Shown: positions 35,508-47,199, counted from the stretch's first letter. The stretch is 64,000 nt of DNA from Eucommia ulmoides (GCA_016647705.1 JAENRU010000487.1:1488001-1552000); one strand, 5' to 3'. Notes: generated by a model not told the origin, from the sequence alone. Program-made: numbers and translations.

Positions 35508-36172
35508 TATTTGAGGAGGGGGAGGAAATGCAGAAGAAGAATAAATAAATAAATAAATAAATAAATAAAGGAGAACAGGAAGAGGAAATAAGGAGAAAAA
35601 TAATTTTCTCTTATTGATTATAATTTCTAATTTCAGTTAGGGTTCTTAATCTCTTTAATACTTGTATTTAATCTCTCTATTTAATATGTGGTTCATGTTG
35701 TTATTGTTCTATAATTATATTAATTGATCTGCATAGATTATTTATTATCATGTTTTATGTAGAAATTGTGTGAGATATATGCCGTCGTCTGCTAAGTTTT
35801 CGATTGGTTGGATGCAAATACTAAAGGAGTTAAAATCTTACTGAGCGTTGGCTTATACTCTTACAGTATTTATTGCACGATGTACGAAATTGGAGCTGCG
35901 ACAAAATTATAATTAGGTTAGAACTTAAATTTTTGTAATACTTGTATTTATTGTTTATTATTGTAAAACTAGTCAAATTAATCGATATTTATTATTATTG
36001 GTATAATTTATAATTATTTAAATATAATCATTGAAACATTTGTTACTAGTGAAGTGTATAGTGCATGTGAATAGTACAGTGTTGTATGAATAGTGACGCG
36101 TATTGATTTGTATTTTATCAATATTTCTCCAAACGAAATCAAGTGGCGGTCTTGTGAGATCGGGTCATTACA
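35508..36172 (+). mobile_element. Ty3-gypsy LTR, second copy, with PBS remnant
   Basis: Matches 355-1129 and ends AAGTGGCGGTCTTGTGAGAT then CGGGTCATTACA at 36172. Immediately after, TGGGTACTAGAG (36174-36185) resembles the tRNA-Met primer site TGGTATCAGAG, so this was a 5' LTR. The internal region is lost within about 40 bp, where the copia element begins. (AAAT)n lies at about 35542-35570. Confidence 0.7.
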
Positions 36173-36212
36173 GTGGGTACTAGAGTTGAATTGTCAGTAA
36201 AAATTAATAATT

Positions 36213-36563
36213 TATAGGCGGTAAGCCAAAGACAAATATAATCCTCTGCAGAAAGAAATTGTAGAGAGGAAAAAAGAGAAACCCCATTTGTCAGAAGATA
36301 TTAGTGAGTGCCAATTTGTGAAGTTTTTACCCACAAATTGAAGACAATATTTTTGTATATTGTTTGAGTGATCCACAAAGTGTGAGGTTTATAATCCCAT
36401 TATTTGTTATAGTGGAAGATTTAAGTGGCCTACAGGTCTCGTGGTTTTTACCTTCAATTGAGGAGGGTTTTTCACGCTAAAATCCGCTGTGTTATTTCTG
36501 TTCTATTTTGGTTTAGGAAAATGTTCTGGCACCAACAAAATTATCTTGTCATCTTTCCCAACA
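36213..36563 (+). repeat. Copia 5' LTR, truncated at its left
   Basis: Matches 41150-41499 of the 3' LTR and ends CATCTTTCCCAACA. The first about 240 bp of the LTR (equivalent to 40913-41150, with the TGTTGGG start and the ctctataaatag TATA-like stretch) is missing, so this copy could not have kept its promoter. Confidence 0.88.
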
Positions 36564-36565
36564 AA

Positions 36566-36580
36566 GTGGTATCAGAGTTG
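36566..36580 (+). promoter_or_regulatory. Primer-binding site, initiator tRNA-Met type
   Basis: TGGTATCAGAG two to three bases after the LTR end, complementary to the 3' end of initiator tRNA-Met as in most plant copia elements. Confidence 0.85.
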
Positions 36581-36662
36581 GGAGCCCAGTAGGGGAGGAG
36601 ATCATATACGTAGTATACTACACTAGTATATACGTATATACATACAATGTACATACATACGT

Positions 36663-36810
36663 ATACGATACTATTCACAGTATTTATATGGGATGTATAC
36701 GGTGTATATACGATATCTATATGGTACTGTTCATACGATACTATTCACAGTATTTATATGGGATGTATACGGTGTCTATACGGTATCTATATGGTACTAT
36801 TCATACGTAC
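36663..36810 (+). repeat. 70-bp tandem repeat in the copia leader
   Basis: Two units starting atacgatactattcacag (36663 and 36733) lie between the primer site and gag. Similar tactattcac words continue to about 36850. Confidence 0.85.
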
Positions 36811-36905
36811 GGGGGTACTATTCACATAGTACTGTACGCAGTACTATTTATCGACAGCAAAGTACCAGACCCAGTGAAACCTGCTCATTCAGACCTGTGA
36901 TCGAG

Positions 36906-39900
36906 ATGGAGGATAGCACAGGCAACATGATCAAATTGACTGCATTTAACTATGCAATTTGGAAGCCGAATATGGAGGATCTTTTGTACATAAAAGATTT
37001 GTGGAAGCCCATTGTAATGCCGACACAGGAGGCGGCATCTACAACAGATGACAGAACCGGAGAAATAACAACAACATCAACCACGAGCACATCGACAACC
37101 TCATCAGACGCTGACTGGACCGTGCAGAACCGGAAATATGTTGCCCAAATCCGACAATGGATTGACAAGAGCATTTTTCAAAAAAATTCTAATGAACATG
37201 ATGCTTATGTTCTTTGGCGAAAGTTGGAGAAAATGTATGCAAGGACAACCACACAGAATAAAGCAAATCTGATGCGACGATTAGGTAATCTGAAGTACAA
37301 AGATGGAAGCAGTGTATCGGAACATATAAGCGAGTTCCAAGGCATTATTAATCAACTCAATTCTATGAAAATGACCGTAGATGACGAGTTGCAAGCGTTG
37401 CTGATGTTAAGTTCTCTACCGAAGAGTTGGGATATATTAGTCGTGTAAGTTAGCAACTCTACTCCAGATGGAAAGCTTACCATAGATATGGTAAAATACA
37501 AAATGTTGATCGAAGAGTCCAGACGAAAAGACGAAGGATACACTCCTGAGTAAGCGCTTGTCTCAGAAAAGCAAGGCAGGCAAGAGAGGCGTGGGAGAAA
37601 CAGAAGTCAAAATCCCCATGGTCAAAAAAGAGGACGATCTAAATCCAAATTTAGATCTGACAAGAAGTGCTTTCACTTTGGTAAATCTGGACATTTAATT
37701 CGAGATTGTCGGAAGTTGAAGGTGGAGCAATCCCAAAATCTGGAAGCCGGAACCCGAACAAATAACACTGCTACTGTCATTAGTAAAGCTGTCATTGTTT
37801 GAGATGATAACTATGTCAATCTTATATCCCAAGATTCAACCTGGGTTGTTGACTCAGGCGCCTCCTTTCATGTCACGCCACGACTAGATTTCTTCTCATC
37901 TTACACTCAAGGAGAATTAAGATGTGTGAAGATGGGAAATGATGGTGCATCTGAAATTGTTGGTATCGGCAATGTTTGTCTTAAAACCAATATCGGATGC
38001 AAGCTACTTTTGAAAGACGTGAGACATGTCCCTGATATCCGTCTCAACTTAATCTCTACCGGGAAGCTTGACCATGAGGGCTACAACAATTACTTTGGTG
38101 AAGGCAGATGGAAACTTACCAAAGGTAATTTGATGATAGCAAAAGGCAAAAAGGACACCTCTCTCTATGTCATGGAAGCCAAGTTATTCAGAGAAGAGGT
38201 AAATACAACTAAGAAAGAAGTCTCCACCGAGCTATGGCATAAGCGGCTCGGACACATGAGTGAGAAAGGTCTTAAAATCCTTTCTAAAAAATAGCTCTTG
38301 CCAAGAATGAAAGGCACACCCTTGCAAACCTATGTTGATTGTGTTATGGGAAAGCAACACAGAGTTACATTTCAAACTCATCTACCATCTAGAAGGAAGA
38401 ATATTATAGATCTGATACACACAGATGTCTACTCAATGAGTCATAAGTCATTGGGAGGTACTCTTTACTTCGTGACTTTCATTGACAACCACTATAGAAA
38501 AGTGTGGGCCTTTGCCTTGAAAACCAAAGATCAAGTAGTAAAAATTTTCAGGCAATTTCATGTAAAAATTGAGAGGAAAACTGGCAGATATTTGAAGTGT
38601 GTACGTGCAGACAACGAAGGCGAATACCGTGGACCATTCGACGAGTACTGCAGGAAATTCGGCATCAGGCTTGAAAAGTCAGTACCAAAGACACCTTAGC
38701 ACAACGGTATCGCAGAGAGGATGAACAAAACCATCTGTGAAAAAGTCAGATGTATGCTCTCAGATGCAAAGCTGCCAAAACTCCTTTTGGGAGGAGGCAA
38801 TGAGGACAGCAATTGATTTAATCAACCTTTCTCCATCAGTTCCACTAAACTATGATGTCCTAGAAAGAGTCTAGACGGGGAAAGACATTTCGTACAAACA
38901 CTTGAAAGTGTTTGGCTGCAGAGCGCTTGTTCACATACCAAAAGATGAGAGATCCAAGCTAGATGGAAAGGCAAAGCAATGCATCTTTGTGGGATATGCC
39001 CACGAAGAGTTCAACTACAGACTCTGGGATCCTGTCAGAAAAAGGATCGTCAGAAGTAGATACATGGTGTTTCTTGAAGATCAGATAGCTGAAGACTTTG
39101 AGAAACCAGAAAAGTCACAACCAGATGATTTTTTAGTAAATCTCAAACCTAACTCTTCACCAACAAATTCTGGTGATGAGGAAGCGGTACCAGATCCTGA
39201 TGATGCAACTCCACCAGCTAGCAGTTCAGAACCAGAATCGATTCCGGAACAAGTCCAACAAGAACTGAGAAGATCTACCCGAGAGCGACAATTGAGTTGC
39301 AGATATTCTCCTTTGAGTATGGGATGCTTACTGAAGGGCGAGAACCTGAGAGGTATGAAGAAGTTGTTGCAGATCAACATAAGGGCGAGTGGTTAAAAGC
39401 CATGCAAGAAGAGATGAAATCCTTGCATGAGAACCACACATTTGATTTGGTGAAACTACCACAGGATAGAAAAACTCTCAAGAACAAGTGGGTGTAGAGG
39501 ATAAAAAATGAAGAACATAGCTCAGAACCACGCTACAAAGCAAGATTGGTTGTGAAATAATTCGGGCAGAAGAAGGGTGTTGATTTTGACGAAATATTTT
39601 CACCCGTGGTGAAAATGTCTTCAATCCGGGTTATTCTTGGTCTTGCAGCCAGTCTTAATCTAGAGGTTGAACAACTTGATGTAAAAACTGCATTTTTACA
39701 TGGTGATCTTGACGAGGAAATTTACATGGAGCAGCCCGAAGGTTTCATAGTCAAAGGAAAAGATAAACTGGTGTGCAAATTGAAGAAAAGCTTGTATGGT
39801 CTGAAACAGGCGCCAAGGCAGTGGTACAAAAAGTTTGACTCATTTATGGAGAAAAATGAGTACAACAGAACAACGACGGATCACTGCGTCTTCATCAAGA

Positions 39901-40902
39901 AATTTTCTGATGGTGACTTTATCATTCTTCTACTCTATGTTGATGACATGTTAATTGTTGGTCGTGACAGCGCCAAAATTAACAAGCTAAAGAAAGAGTT
40001 GAGCAAGTCATTTGCAATGAAGGACTTAGAAGCAGCAAATCAGATTCTTGGCATGACGATTACCCGTGACAAGCAGAATCACAGAATCTGGCTATCTCAA
40101 GAACGTTATGTTGAAAAGGTTCTTGAAAGATTCAACATGAGTAAAGCTAAAGTTGTTAGTTCTCCACTTCAAGCTTAGTGCGAGACAATATCCTTCAAGT
40201 AAGGAGAAAAAAATCAGAAATGGATGGGGTGCCTTATGCATCGACGGTTGGCAGTTTGATGTATGCCATGGTATGCACCAGACTAGACATCACTCATGCA
40301 GTCGGTGTAGTAAGCCGTTTCCTTTCAAATCCTGGAAAGGAACATTGGAAAGTAGTCAAATAGGTACTCAGGTATCTCAGGGAAACATCTAGTCATTGTT
40401 TATGTTTCGGTAATGGTAAACCTGTATTGGAAGGACATACAGATGCAGATATGACTGGCGATGTGGATTCGAGAAAATTCATATCCGGATACTTGATAAC
40501 ATTTGCAGGAGGAGCTGTTTCGTGGCAATCACAATTACAGAAGTGTATTGCCTTATCCACCACAGAAGCAGAATACATCGCAATCACGGAAGGATGTAAG
40601 GAGATTATGTGGATGAAGTAATTTTTACAAGAGTTGGGTCAGAATCAAGAGAAGTATACACTCCACTGTGATAGTCAGAGTGCTATTCACCTCAGCAAGA
40701 ACCTGACTTTTCACTCGAAGTCTAAACACATCGACGTGAGATATCACTGGATTCGTGATGTGTTAGAAAACAAGTTGCTACAGCTTGAGAAGATCCACAC
40801 CAATGATAACGGGCCGACATGATGACAAAATCTCTACCCAGAGAGAAGCTCGAAGTTTGCAAGGAAGTTGCAGGCTTGACTTCAACCTCAAATTGGTCGT
40901 GA
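36906..40902 (+). pseudogene. Copia Gag-Pol polyprotein, broken
   Basis: The likely start ATG 36906 gives MEDSTGNMIKLTAFNYAIW. Visible in order: gag; a zinc knuckle CFHFGKSGHLIRDC near 37670, with the second Cys replaced by Phe; protease VVDSGASFH near 37850; ELWHKRLGHMS near 38232; integrase core DLIHTDVYS…RADNEGEYRG (38410-38640); reverse transcriptase VKTAFLHGDLDEE and YVDDM near 39940; RNase H STTEAEYIA near 40555 and LHCDSQSAIHLSKN near 40660. Lesions: stops at about 37446, 37551, 37801, 38292, 38697, 38872, 39496 and 39558, and frameshifts near 38790, 39300 and 40175. It cannot produce the replication proteins. Confidence 0.92.
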
Positions 40903-40910
40903 GGGGGAGA
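40901..40910 (+). promoter_or_regulatory. Polypurine tract
   Basis: GAGGGGGAGA just upstream of the 3' LTR, the expected priming site for second-strand synthesis. Confidence 0.85.
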
Positions 40911-40912
40911 TT

Positions 40913-41499
40913 TGTTGGGTAAATCACTCTCATTTGGGGGTGATTTTTCAACAAGGTGGCCTACCTCCCACCTACACATTTGAGGCTAAAGGAATTTGTT
41001 GAAGAAAGCACAATAAAACAAAATGAAAAATGAAGAAATGATAGGTAACTCACCAAATGAAGAAAAAAGAGAAATCGGTGCCTACCTTTTTGCTGAAAGT
41101 TTTTTCTTCCGTTCAGACTGTCAAGAAGCTCAAATCCTCCTCTATAAATAGAGGAGGTGAGCCAAAGACAAATATAATCCTCTGCAGAAAGAAATCGCAG
41201 AGATGAAAAAAGAGAAACCCCATTTATGAAAAGATATTAGTAAGTGCCAATTTGTGAAGTTTTTACCCACAAATTGAAGACAATATTTTTGTATATTGTT
41301 TGAGTGATCCACAAAGTGTGAGGTTTGTAATCTCATTATTTGTTATAGTATAAGATTTAAGCGGCTTACAGGTCCCATGGTTTTTACCTTCAATTGAGGA
41401 GGGTTTTCCACTCTAAAATCCGTTGTGTTATTTATGTTCTATTTTGGTTTGGGAAAATGTTCTGGAACCGACAAAATTATCTTATCATCTTTCCCAACA
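40913..41499 (+). repeat. Copia 3' LTR, complete
   Basis: Begins TGTTGGG and ends CCCAACA (short inverted ends), 587 bp. A TATA-like ctctataaatag lies at about 41139. The base after it begins GAAGGAG, which is the continuation of the interrupted unit A sequence. Confidence 0.9.
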
Positions 41500-41612
41500 G
41501 AAGGAGTTTTGATTCGATAAATGTAAGCTATATTAAAGATTCTGAATCGATCCTTCGAAAAATTGAGTATGAAATGAAAATCTTCTCTGATGATGAACAT
41601 TTGAAGAGAAAT

Positions 41613-41615
<3 letters not shown>
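41500..41615 (+). pseudogene. Exon-like fragment followed by poly(A), unit A
   Basis: The frame encodes RRSFDSINVSYIKDSESILR and ends …FSDDEHLKRN stop at 41613-41615, followed by a run of about 39 A. The same frame is at 47640-47757 and 58028-58142, also followed by A-runs (14-18). It lies inside a TIR element (complete in unit B). The protein is not recognised. Confidence 0.4.
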
Positions 41616-41659
<44 letters not shown>

Positions 41660-41689
41660 GAAATGACTTTAAATTAATAAGAATGAAAT

Positions 41690-41875
41690 GACAAAATTAC
41701 CCTTAATTTCAAAGTAAAGCAACATAATTACCCTTAATTTTAACTGTTGCACTTTAGTCCAAAATCGCGTTGGGGGAGGTAAGTGGTGACAAAAATACCA
41801 CGAGATAAAGTGCAAAACGACCTAATCATAGGGGACAAAATATAATCAACCCTAAATTTTAAGACAATAAATAAA
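41690..41875 (-). repeat. Right TIR of the small Mutator-like element, unit A copy
   Basis: The reverse complement of ttgcactttagtcc…ataatcaaccctaaatttta matches the left end of the complete element at 47209. The left end of this copy was lost with the copia insertion. Confidence 0.6.
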
Positions 41876-41882
41876 ATCGAGA

Positions 41883-42137
41883 TTGAAGAGAATAACTATG
41901 GAAGTAAAAGACATTCATATTATGTCTAATCTTGTGCCTTTTTGTTTCCATGTGTTCATATTTCACAGTTTTGGAGGCAATAATTTCGTGGAATTTCTAC
42001 AAGCAAGTCCAAACTATTCTAACATCAGGTTGTCTCATTCTCTTACTAAAACTCTTTTTGCTCTTTTCATTGAGGTGAGGGTTAGAACTAATTGTGGGGG
42101 ATGGCTATCCAATGTTGTTAGTCAAATAGAAATATGA
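41883..42137 (+). pseudogene. Unidentified ORF fragment, units A and C
   Basis: Open for about 80 codons and nearly identical in A (from ATG 41898) and C (58528-58767), with FVEFLQASPNYSNIRLSH and SLTKTLFALFIE. In B (48190-48430) the homologous sequence is frameshifted. The frame passes a gtgagg donor-like site after FALFIE, so it may be an exon end. No known domain is recognised. Confidence 0.35.
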
Positions 42138-43290
42138 ACTTTGCGTTCGGGAATATTTATTGGTGGAAACATGCGGTTTCATGGGGATAAAATTGTTATG
42201 TTATGAAAGTAGCACTTAAGCTGGTTTCCAGTTGCACTATTGTTCATGCACCTCATTTTAAATATAGCAATCTTAGCTTATTTTAGTGAATGGTTTAATG
42301 TCAACTTTAAAAAGGAACTTGTGTTCTTCTCTCTAATTAGAAATATATATATATATATAAATAAATTGTGTAAAATAACTAAATAAAATATATTTTAGCT
42401 CAAACAATAGGTTCGTAATTAGTAACTGGGCCTCTCACCTCATCAAACAACGAATGTTCGCATCAAAAGCTGAGAGTCAGGTATTAGGCAAGTGATTGAT
42501 CAGTTAATCTCGAAGTCTAAGATATTTGAGTAATTAAGCCTTTAGGGTGTCTCTTAACACCCAATCCCGAGCCAACTGAATTAGGATCATTAGTCTAACA
42601 CTTGCAATATAGACATTTTAGAAAGTCCAGAGAGATTAACATTGCACATGTCATTCGCTAAGTTAATTATTTGAAAATAAAAAAAAATTAGAAAATTGAG
42701 TGTAGAATTAAGTCTTTTTGAGGTTGACAATCATTGAGTTGCTAACATTGATTGTTGAGATTACTTATTCTAGAGATTAAATTACTTGAACAAGGTAAAA
42801 CTCGGAATAAAATTAGGTGTTTTTTAACGTAAATAATAGTTACTTCCTTCAATACACATGCATTTCAACTAATATATATTTTTGAACTTAACCTACTGTG
42901 TTAAACAGGTAATCGCAAGCAGTATAAATGTTTGTAGGCATCATCAGTGTAAACTTTCACGAGACTAAAATTCGTCCACTAAGGATCGCCCAGTGGTTTT
43001 AAAGGCTTATTGCATACAGCTAAATACAATCATGTTCAATACGAAAGTGGTTTTTTTATTTTTTTTAAAATTCATGTTTTGCTTGAGAACTAGCAAAATA
43101 AGAATTTAGGTATAGGAGTGTGATCGTTCTCAATTTTGTACTAAATTTTCACCCAAAATTAATAATTTTGTTAGACTTTTTCTTTATCATTTTTTAATTA
43201 TGAATAATACAATCTAATGTTTTTATAGGTATAAGCTCGGGAAAAAAAAATGGTTTTCAAATTAAATTCCCTTTTTACTAATTTAAAATC
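42138..43290. repeat. Non-coding part of unit A
   Basis: No gene. Aligns with 48430-49620 and 58768-59920. Confidence 0.7.
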
Positions 43291-43379
43291 GAAACATGAT
43301 CACCAACTTTAGAGGTGTTGAGTTCTCTTCCGAAATAATTATGTCGTTAATTCACATAATCCATTTAAGGATGCTAAAA

Positions 43380-43700
43380 AAACAGAAGATTTATTTAGGC
43401 GTACCTCTTTGCGTAATGCCACAACCAAATGCTACAGCGGTCGAAGAACTGTTGAATAAAATGAGGAGTAAAATAGTCCATGATTAAAATAGACAAAACA
43501 TGTTTAAAATAAACAAATGGAGAAAAGAAAAGTTTGAGCATACATACTTCTTTTCTCTTCTTTGATAGATTGCTCAATTTGTTGCTGCAGAAACCACCAT
43601 GTCTATATATATACAAGAAAAAGACGATATGCTTTTCTTGGTTCATAGAGCATTTGGTCCTTTACTTCATTCCCAAGGTGAAGGATTGCAAAGACTTCCC
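43380..43700 (-). pseudogene. Exon block fragment, copy 5 (unit A)
   Basis: On the minus strand CSNKLSNLSKKRKE precedes a gtatgtatg donor-like site, and FFDRCSIWLWHYAKR precedes gtacgcc. Homologous to the blocks at 1380, 32105, 49700 and 60010. The function is unknown. Confidence 0.4.
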
Positions 43701-43834
43701 TTGGTCTCTTTACTTTTTTTTTTTTTTTTTTTTTTCACATATCTTAATTTCCTTGGCAAACCATAACTAATAGAAAAATATTTAAAACAACGCTAACAAA
43801 TAGAATTGATTTTGAGTTTTTAAATTAAAAATGC

Positions 43835-44005
43835 AGATCGACCGTCGACCAAATCTGGGCATGTTTTTTTATTTCTGGAGATCAATTGCCGGCTAGATAT
43901 GGGCATGGTCTGACCAACGACGACCGTCGACCAAATCTGGGCATGTTTTTTTTTATTTCTGGAGATCAATTGCCGGCTAGATATGGGCATGGTTTGACCA
44001 GCGAC
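43835..44005. repeat. About 87-bp tandem duplication private to unit A
   Basis: CGACCGTCGACCAAATCTGG followed by ttatttctggagatcaattg occurs twice in A (about 43839 and 43920) but once in B (about 50151) and C (about 60466). Confidence 0.85.
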
Positions 44006-44194
44006 GGCCCGATCTAGGCTGTTGCCCCCCAAATCTGGTTGATGCATATATATATATATATATATTAATTTGTTTTCATGTTTTTCCTTCATGTTTTTTA
44101 GTTATTTAAATTTTCATTTTTTTTTTGTCAATATCTAAATAATTTTCTTCCCCAATGTTTTTAGTTATATAATTTTTATATTTGTTGTTTTTTG

Positions 44195-44420
44195 ATTATT
44201 TGTTTTGGTGGTGATGGTGATAGTAGTAAATGTTTGTTGTGATATTTGGCAGAGATGGTAGCGAATATTTACTATGATAGTAATGGTGCTGATAGTAAAT
44301 ATTTGTTGCAATGGTAGCGACGGTAGTGATAATAAATATTTTATGTAGTGGCGGCGACAGTAATAACGATTATTTGATGTGGTGGGGAGGAAGATAGAAA
44401 TAATTGTTGTGGTTGTGACT
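44195..44420. repeat. GGT/GAT minisatellite, unit A
   Basis: Same degenerate repeat as 2020-2310. Confidence 0.7.
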
Positions 44421-44940
44421 AGATAATATTTTTATATGGTGGATAATTGTTATTATTAAAAAATTAATTGAAAGGGTATTTTTGTCGTAGAAAATAATAT
44501 ACTTTTTTATATTGGGGTTTTCATAAAATCAAAAAGAAGGGTATGGATAATCTTAAAAAGTAATGAGTTTTGGGGGGGGGAAAAATCATCCTTTTATTAT
44601 ATATATTATTGAATCCTATGTCGATATTGGACCCTTTTCCTAATAACCATTCGCAGTGGTTTGTCAAAAAGTCCTCCAACCAATGCTCTATGCATAAAAA
44701 AAGAACAATAAACTTTTCTTGGTTCAATGGTGTTTGCCAAAGAATTTGGTACTTTACATTATTCACAAGATAGCAAAAGACCTCTTTCCTTTCTCTTACT
44801 TTTCCTATGACATATCTTGAGATATTGCCTTAACAAAGATGCTAAGATATTTGTTGAAGGCCCAAGATTCTTCACCGGAGAGCGGAATGGGTTCGGTGTC
44901 ACCGAATGGGTAATATGTAACCAGCACTACAGAGGACTAG

Positions 44941-46180
44941 TTAGATATCTGCATACGAAATTTCAGACTGGTTCTTGAAGAAGGACAAACTTGTTGGAAC
45001 TCCAGGCAGAACCATTACTATCTCAACACCGCCCATCCCATTGAGTAGATAACCAATCTTTGCAAATGTTGGCATCCAATCCAACTCACCTTCGGGACCG
45101 AGGTAGTGAAGAATCACATCTGTCCCTTTGAACAATAGATTCTTCGAACCAATACTTCGTGCAGTCAATATGTAATATATTGTCAAGGGGTGCGAGAGAA
45201 TGTCTGCAACAGGGCTCAACAATGGCAAGTAGCGAAGGTTATGGTACTCTAGCCAACCGGAGAGAAGGATAGGGCTTGCGCTTGACATGCCATCCCCATG
45301 AAAAGGTGAATCGTGAGGATACTCGTCATCATTCAGTCCTCCCCATGAATCCTGAAGCCCCCCTTTAGCAGGAAGTAGACCATAAAGACAGTGCAGCACT
45401 TTCTTCTCCACATGCCCTTTTGGTGAATACCCAATGATTCGAGCCATTTACATGGATGATGAACGAAACATGGAAAAACGAAGATTTTCATAGCCAGGCC
45501 TTCTTCTCTTTCCATCATGCCCTTGAAAAGGCCACACAAGCTTTTATGTGTGTCCTTCCAATGCTGCTTTTGGCGTGGAGGGCTACAATAGAGCATTGCC
45601 AGACACTGCCCACAACAAAGCAACTGTTCTCCATCAACTTCTTTCTCATACTGCTGATTGAGTTCTGTATACTTATTAGGGTTCAATAAAACATTTGAGC
45701 TTGTTTTTTCATTGTCACCCTGACTGGGTGGGCGCAAAAATGTAACCCCGACTAGATCACTACTTTTGGATATCAACAGTTTGGTTAAATTGTTCAAAGA
45801 AAATCAATCTCGACCAATTTGAACCAGCATCATGATCTTGCTGAAGCAAACAGTCGGCCAAGCAGATGACTCTTTTGACAGCATAAACAAACCTAAGCTC
45901 TTCCATGGTGGGATTTCTGAACTGAAGTCCACCAGACAAAGTGCAACGAACAACATCAATAACTGGGAAACGATCATTACCTGAAACTTCCAATGCCAGG
46001 GACATAATCATTCTCCTGTTTAGAGGTAACATCAATGCCTCCATCTCCCAAGTCACTTGCAAAATCTCAACATTTGGAACCCTAATTGTCCCCGTCATCT
46101 TCCTCGCCTCGCTTTCTGTTCTGAACATGTATAACGCTAAATCCCCACCGTCGCTGATGATGAACTGAATACATGGAGAC
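44941..46180 (-). pseudogene. MYND zinc finger / MSS51 C-terminal-like protein, broken (unit A)
   Basis: Read on the minus strand: a first part with IISDGGDLALYMFRTESEAR and LSGGLQFRNPTMEELRFVYA (46180-45770); then SKSSDLVGVTFLRPPSQGDN and a partial MYND-like finger CCGQCLAMLYC…HWKDTHKSLC (about 45530-45620); then, in another frame, ILLSGWLEYHNLRYLPL, SPVADILSHPLTIYYIL and VILHYLGPEGELDWMP (45300-45020). This layout fits plant MYND-finger proteins with an MSS51-type C-terminal domain. Frameshifts lie near 45790 and 45390. The tail jumps from GVPTSLS to FFKNQSEIS, suggesting an internal loss. The assignment rests on memory of plant homologues. Confidence 0.65.
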
Positions 46181-46183
46181 TAA

Positions 46184-46568
46184 TACGACCTGCCCAGGCC
46201 TCAAGCTCTCGGAATGGAACCTTCTATTCCCATCTTGTTAGCTTTGTCATTTTTGTTGTCATATTGTTAGTTGGTTTGCTATTTTGGTTGTCATAGCTAC
46301 CAAGAAGCTATAAAAACTATAGCTCGTGTTCATGAGAATAATGATAATTTGGTTAAACTCCTTCCTCTAAATCTTCTTCTTATTCCTCTCAATTCTCTGT
46401 GTTGTTTCTGTTGAATTCTCTGCACATCTTCTTATTTCTTCTCTCTTTCATCTTCTTATTTTTTCTCTCTCATCTTTTTTCATTTTCTTCCGGAGCTAAC
46501 ACTTGCTTGAAGAGTGCTATTCGCCATTCTAACCTGTTGATTTCATTGGTGCTTTCGTTGTTCTTGCC
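46184..46568. promoter_or_regulatory. Divergent intergenic region between MYND-like and PPR genes (unit A)
   Basis: It lies between the minus-strand MYND-like gene and the plus-strand PPR start. It has a CT-rich leader-like tract at about 46364-46490. The equivalent in unit C is 62480-62893. Promoter function is inferred only from position. Confidence 0.4.
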
Positions 46569-46634
46569 ATGGCGAAATTCCGTCCCGTTCGCCGTCGATT
46601 TCATCCTTATCGGAAAGAGATAAACGCACATTAG
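46569..46634 (+). pseudogene. PPR gene first codons, truncated (unit A)
   Basis: ATG 46569 encodes MAKFRPVRRRFHPYRKEI, identical to the start of the gene at 62894. Homology ends at about 46624, followed by Ty3-gypsy sequence, so the fragment stops after NAH. This fixes the right edge of unit A. Confidence 0.85.
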
Positions 46635-47150
46635 TCACATTCCAATTGGCTTATAGGTCCATGAAGAAACCATGAGGCATCATTGAGGATGTCTTAGTGA
46701 AAGTTGATAAATTCTACTTTCCTGTGGACTTCCTTGTTTTTGGACATGGAGCCAATGTCCCGAAAACCAAATCCCTATCATTCTAGGTTGGTCCTTCTTA
46801 GATACGGCAAATGCACACATAAACTATCGAACCTGGGGTATGAAAGTGTCGTTTTGGAATATGAAGGTCAAGCTAAATATATTTGACCCAATAGAAGCAC
46901 TACGACTTGAGAAAGTGGGTGAGTGTTTTGTGATCGAACGAATAGGAATAAAGAAGACAAGCCTTAACCATACTACACAACCTAGGAAGTTTAGAACGAA
47001 AATAAGGATATATATATATAGAGAGAGAAAAAGTTCAGTAGAAGTTAGTAAAACTAAGTTCTCTCGGTTAAAACCACCAAATGGAGTGAGTACTGTGAAG
47101 TGATATATTTACCTTGATCAATATCGATCCAATAAAATCTGAGGTTACTA
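46628..47150 (+). mobile_element. Ty3-gypsy pol fragment, protease region
   Basis: Readable in two frames: DVLVKVDKFYFPVDFLV (about 46689-46739), then PIILGWSFLDTANAH and NYRTWGMKVSFWNMKVKLNI (about 46775-46870). These are the conserved phrases of the aspartic-protease region of plant Ty3-gypsy polyproteins (IxLGRPFLxTxxAxI pattern, with Arg replaced by Trp). It is a short broken piece marking the A-B junction. Confidence 0.75.
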
Positions 47151-47199
47151 AGAGAGAAAAAGTTTATTACTATCTAGAGTATGTCATGTGATGGCATAA

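Larger units (their letters stand above)
36213..41499 (+). mobile_element. Ty1-copia retrotransposon, decayed, 5' LTR truncated
   Basis: 5' LTR remnant 36213-36563, primer-binding site at 36567, gag-pol 36906-40902, polypurine tract 40901-40910, 3' LTR 40913-41499. The domain order protease, integrase, reverse transcriptase, RNase H is that of the copia superfamily. By eye the two LTRs differ at about two dozen positions over about 350 aligned bases, so the insertion is old. The right flank belongs to the unit A/B/C repeat, but the left flank is a Ty3-gypsy LTR, so the original left junction has been lost. Confidence 0.9.
41500..46624. repeat. Duplicated segment, unit A
   Basis: This is one of three copies of a segment of about 5 kb (B starts at 47640, C at 58028). 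A begins inside an exon-like frame interrupted by the copia element and ends within the PPR gene start at about 46624. Compared with C it lacks about 125 bp near 41890 and carries an extra tandem copy of about 87 bp at about 43835-44005. A alone keeps the MYND-like C-terminal region (44941-45600). Confidence 0.9.

Noticed and set aside
46628..46930. Endogenous pararetrovirus protease
   Set aside because: The phrases fit plant Ty3-gypsy retrotransposons. No viral movement or coat protein or other viral feature is seen in the window.
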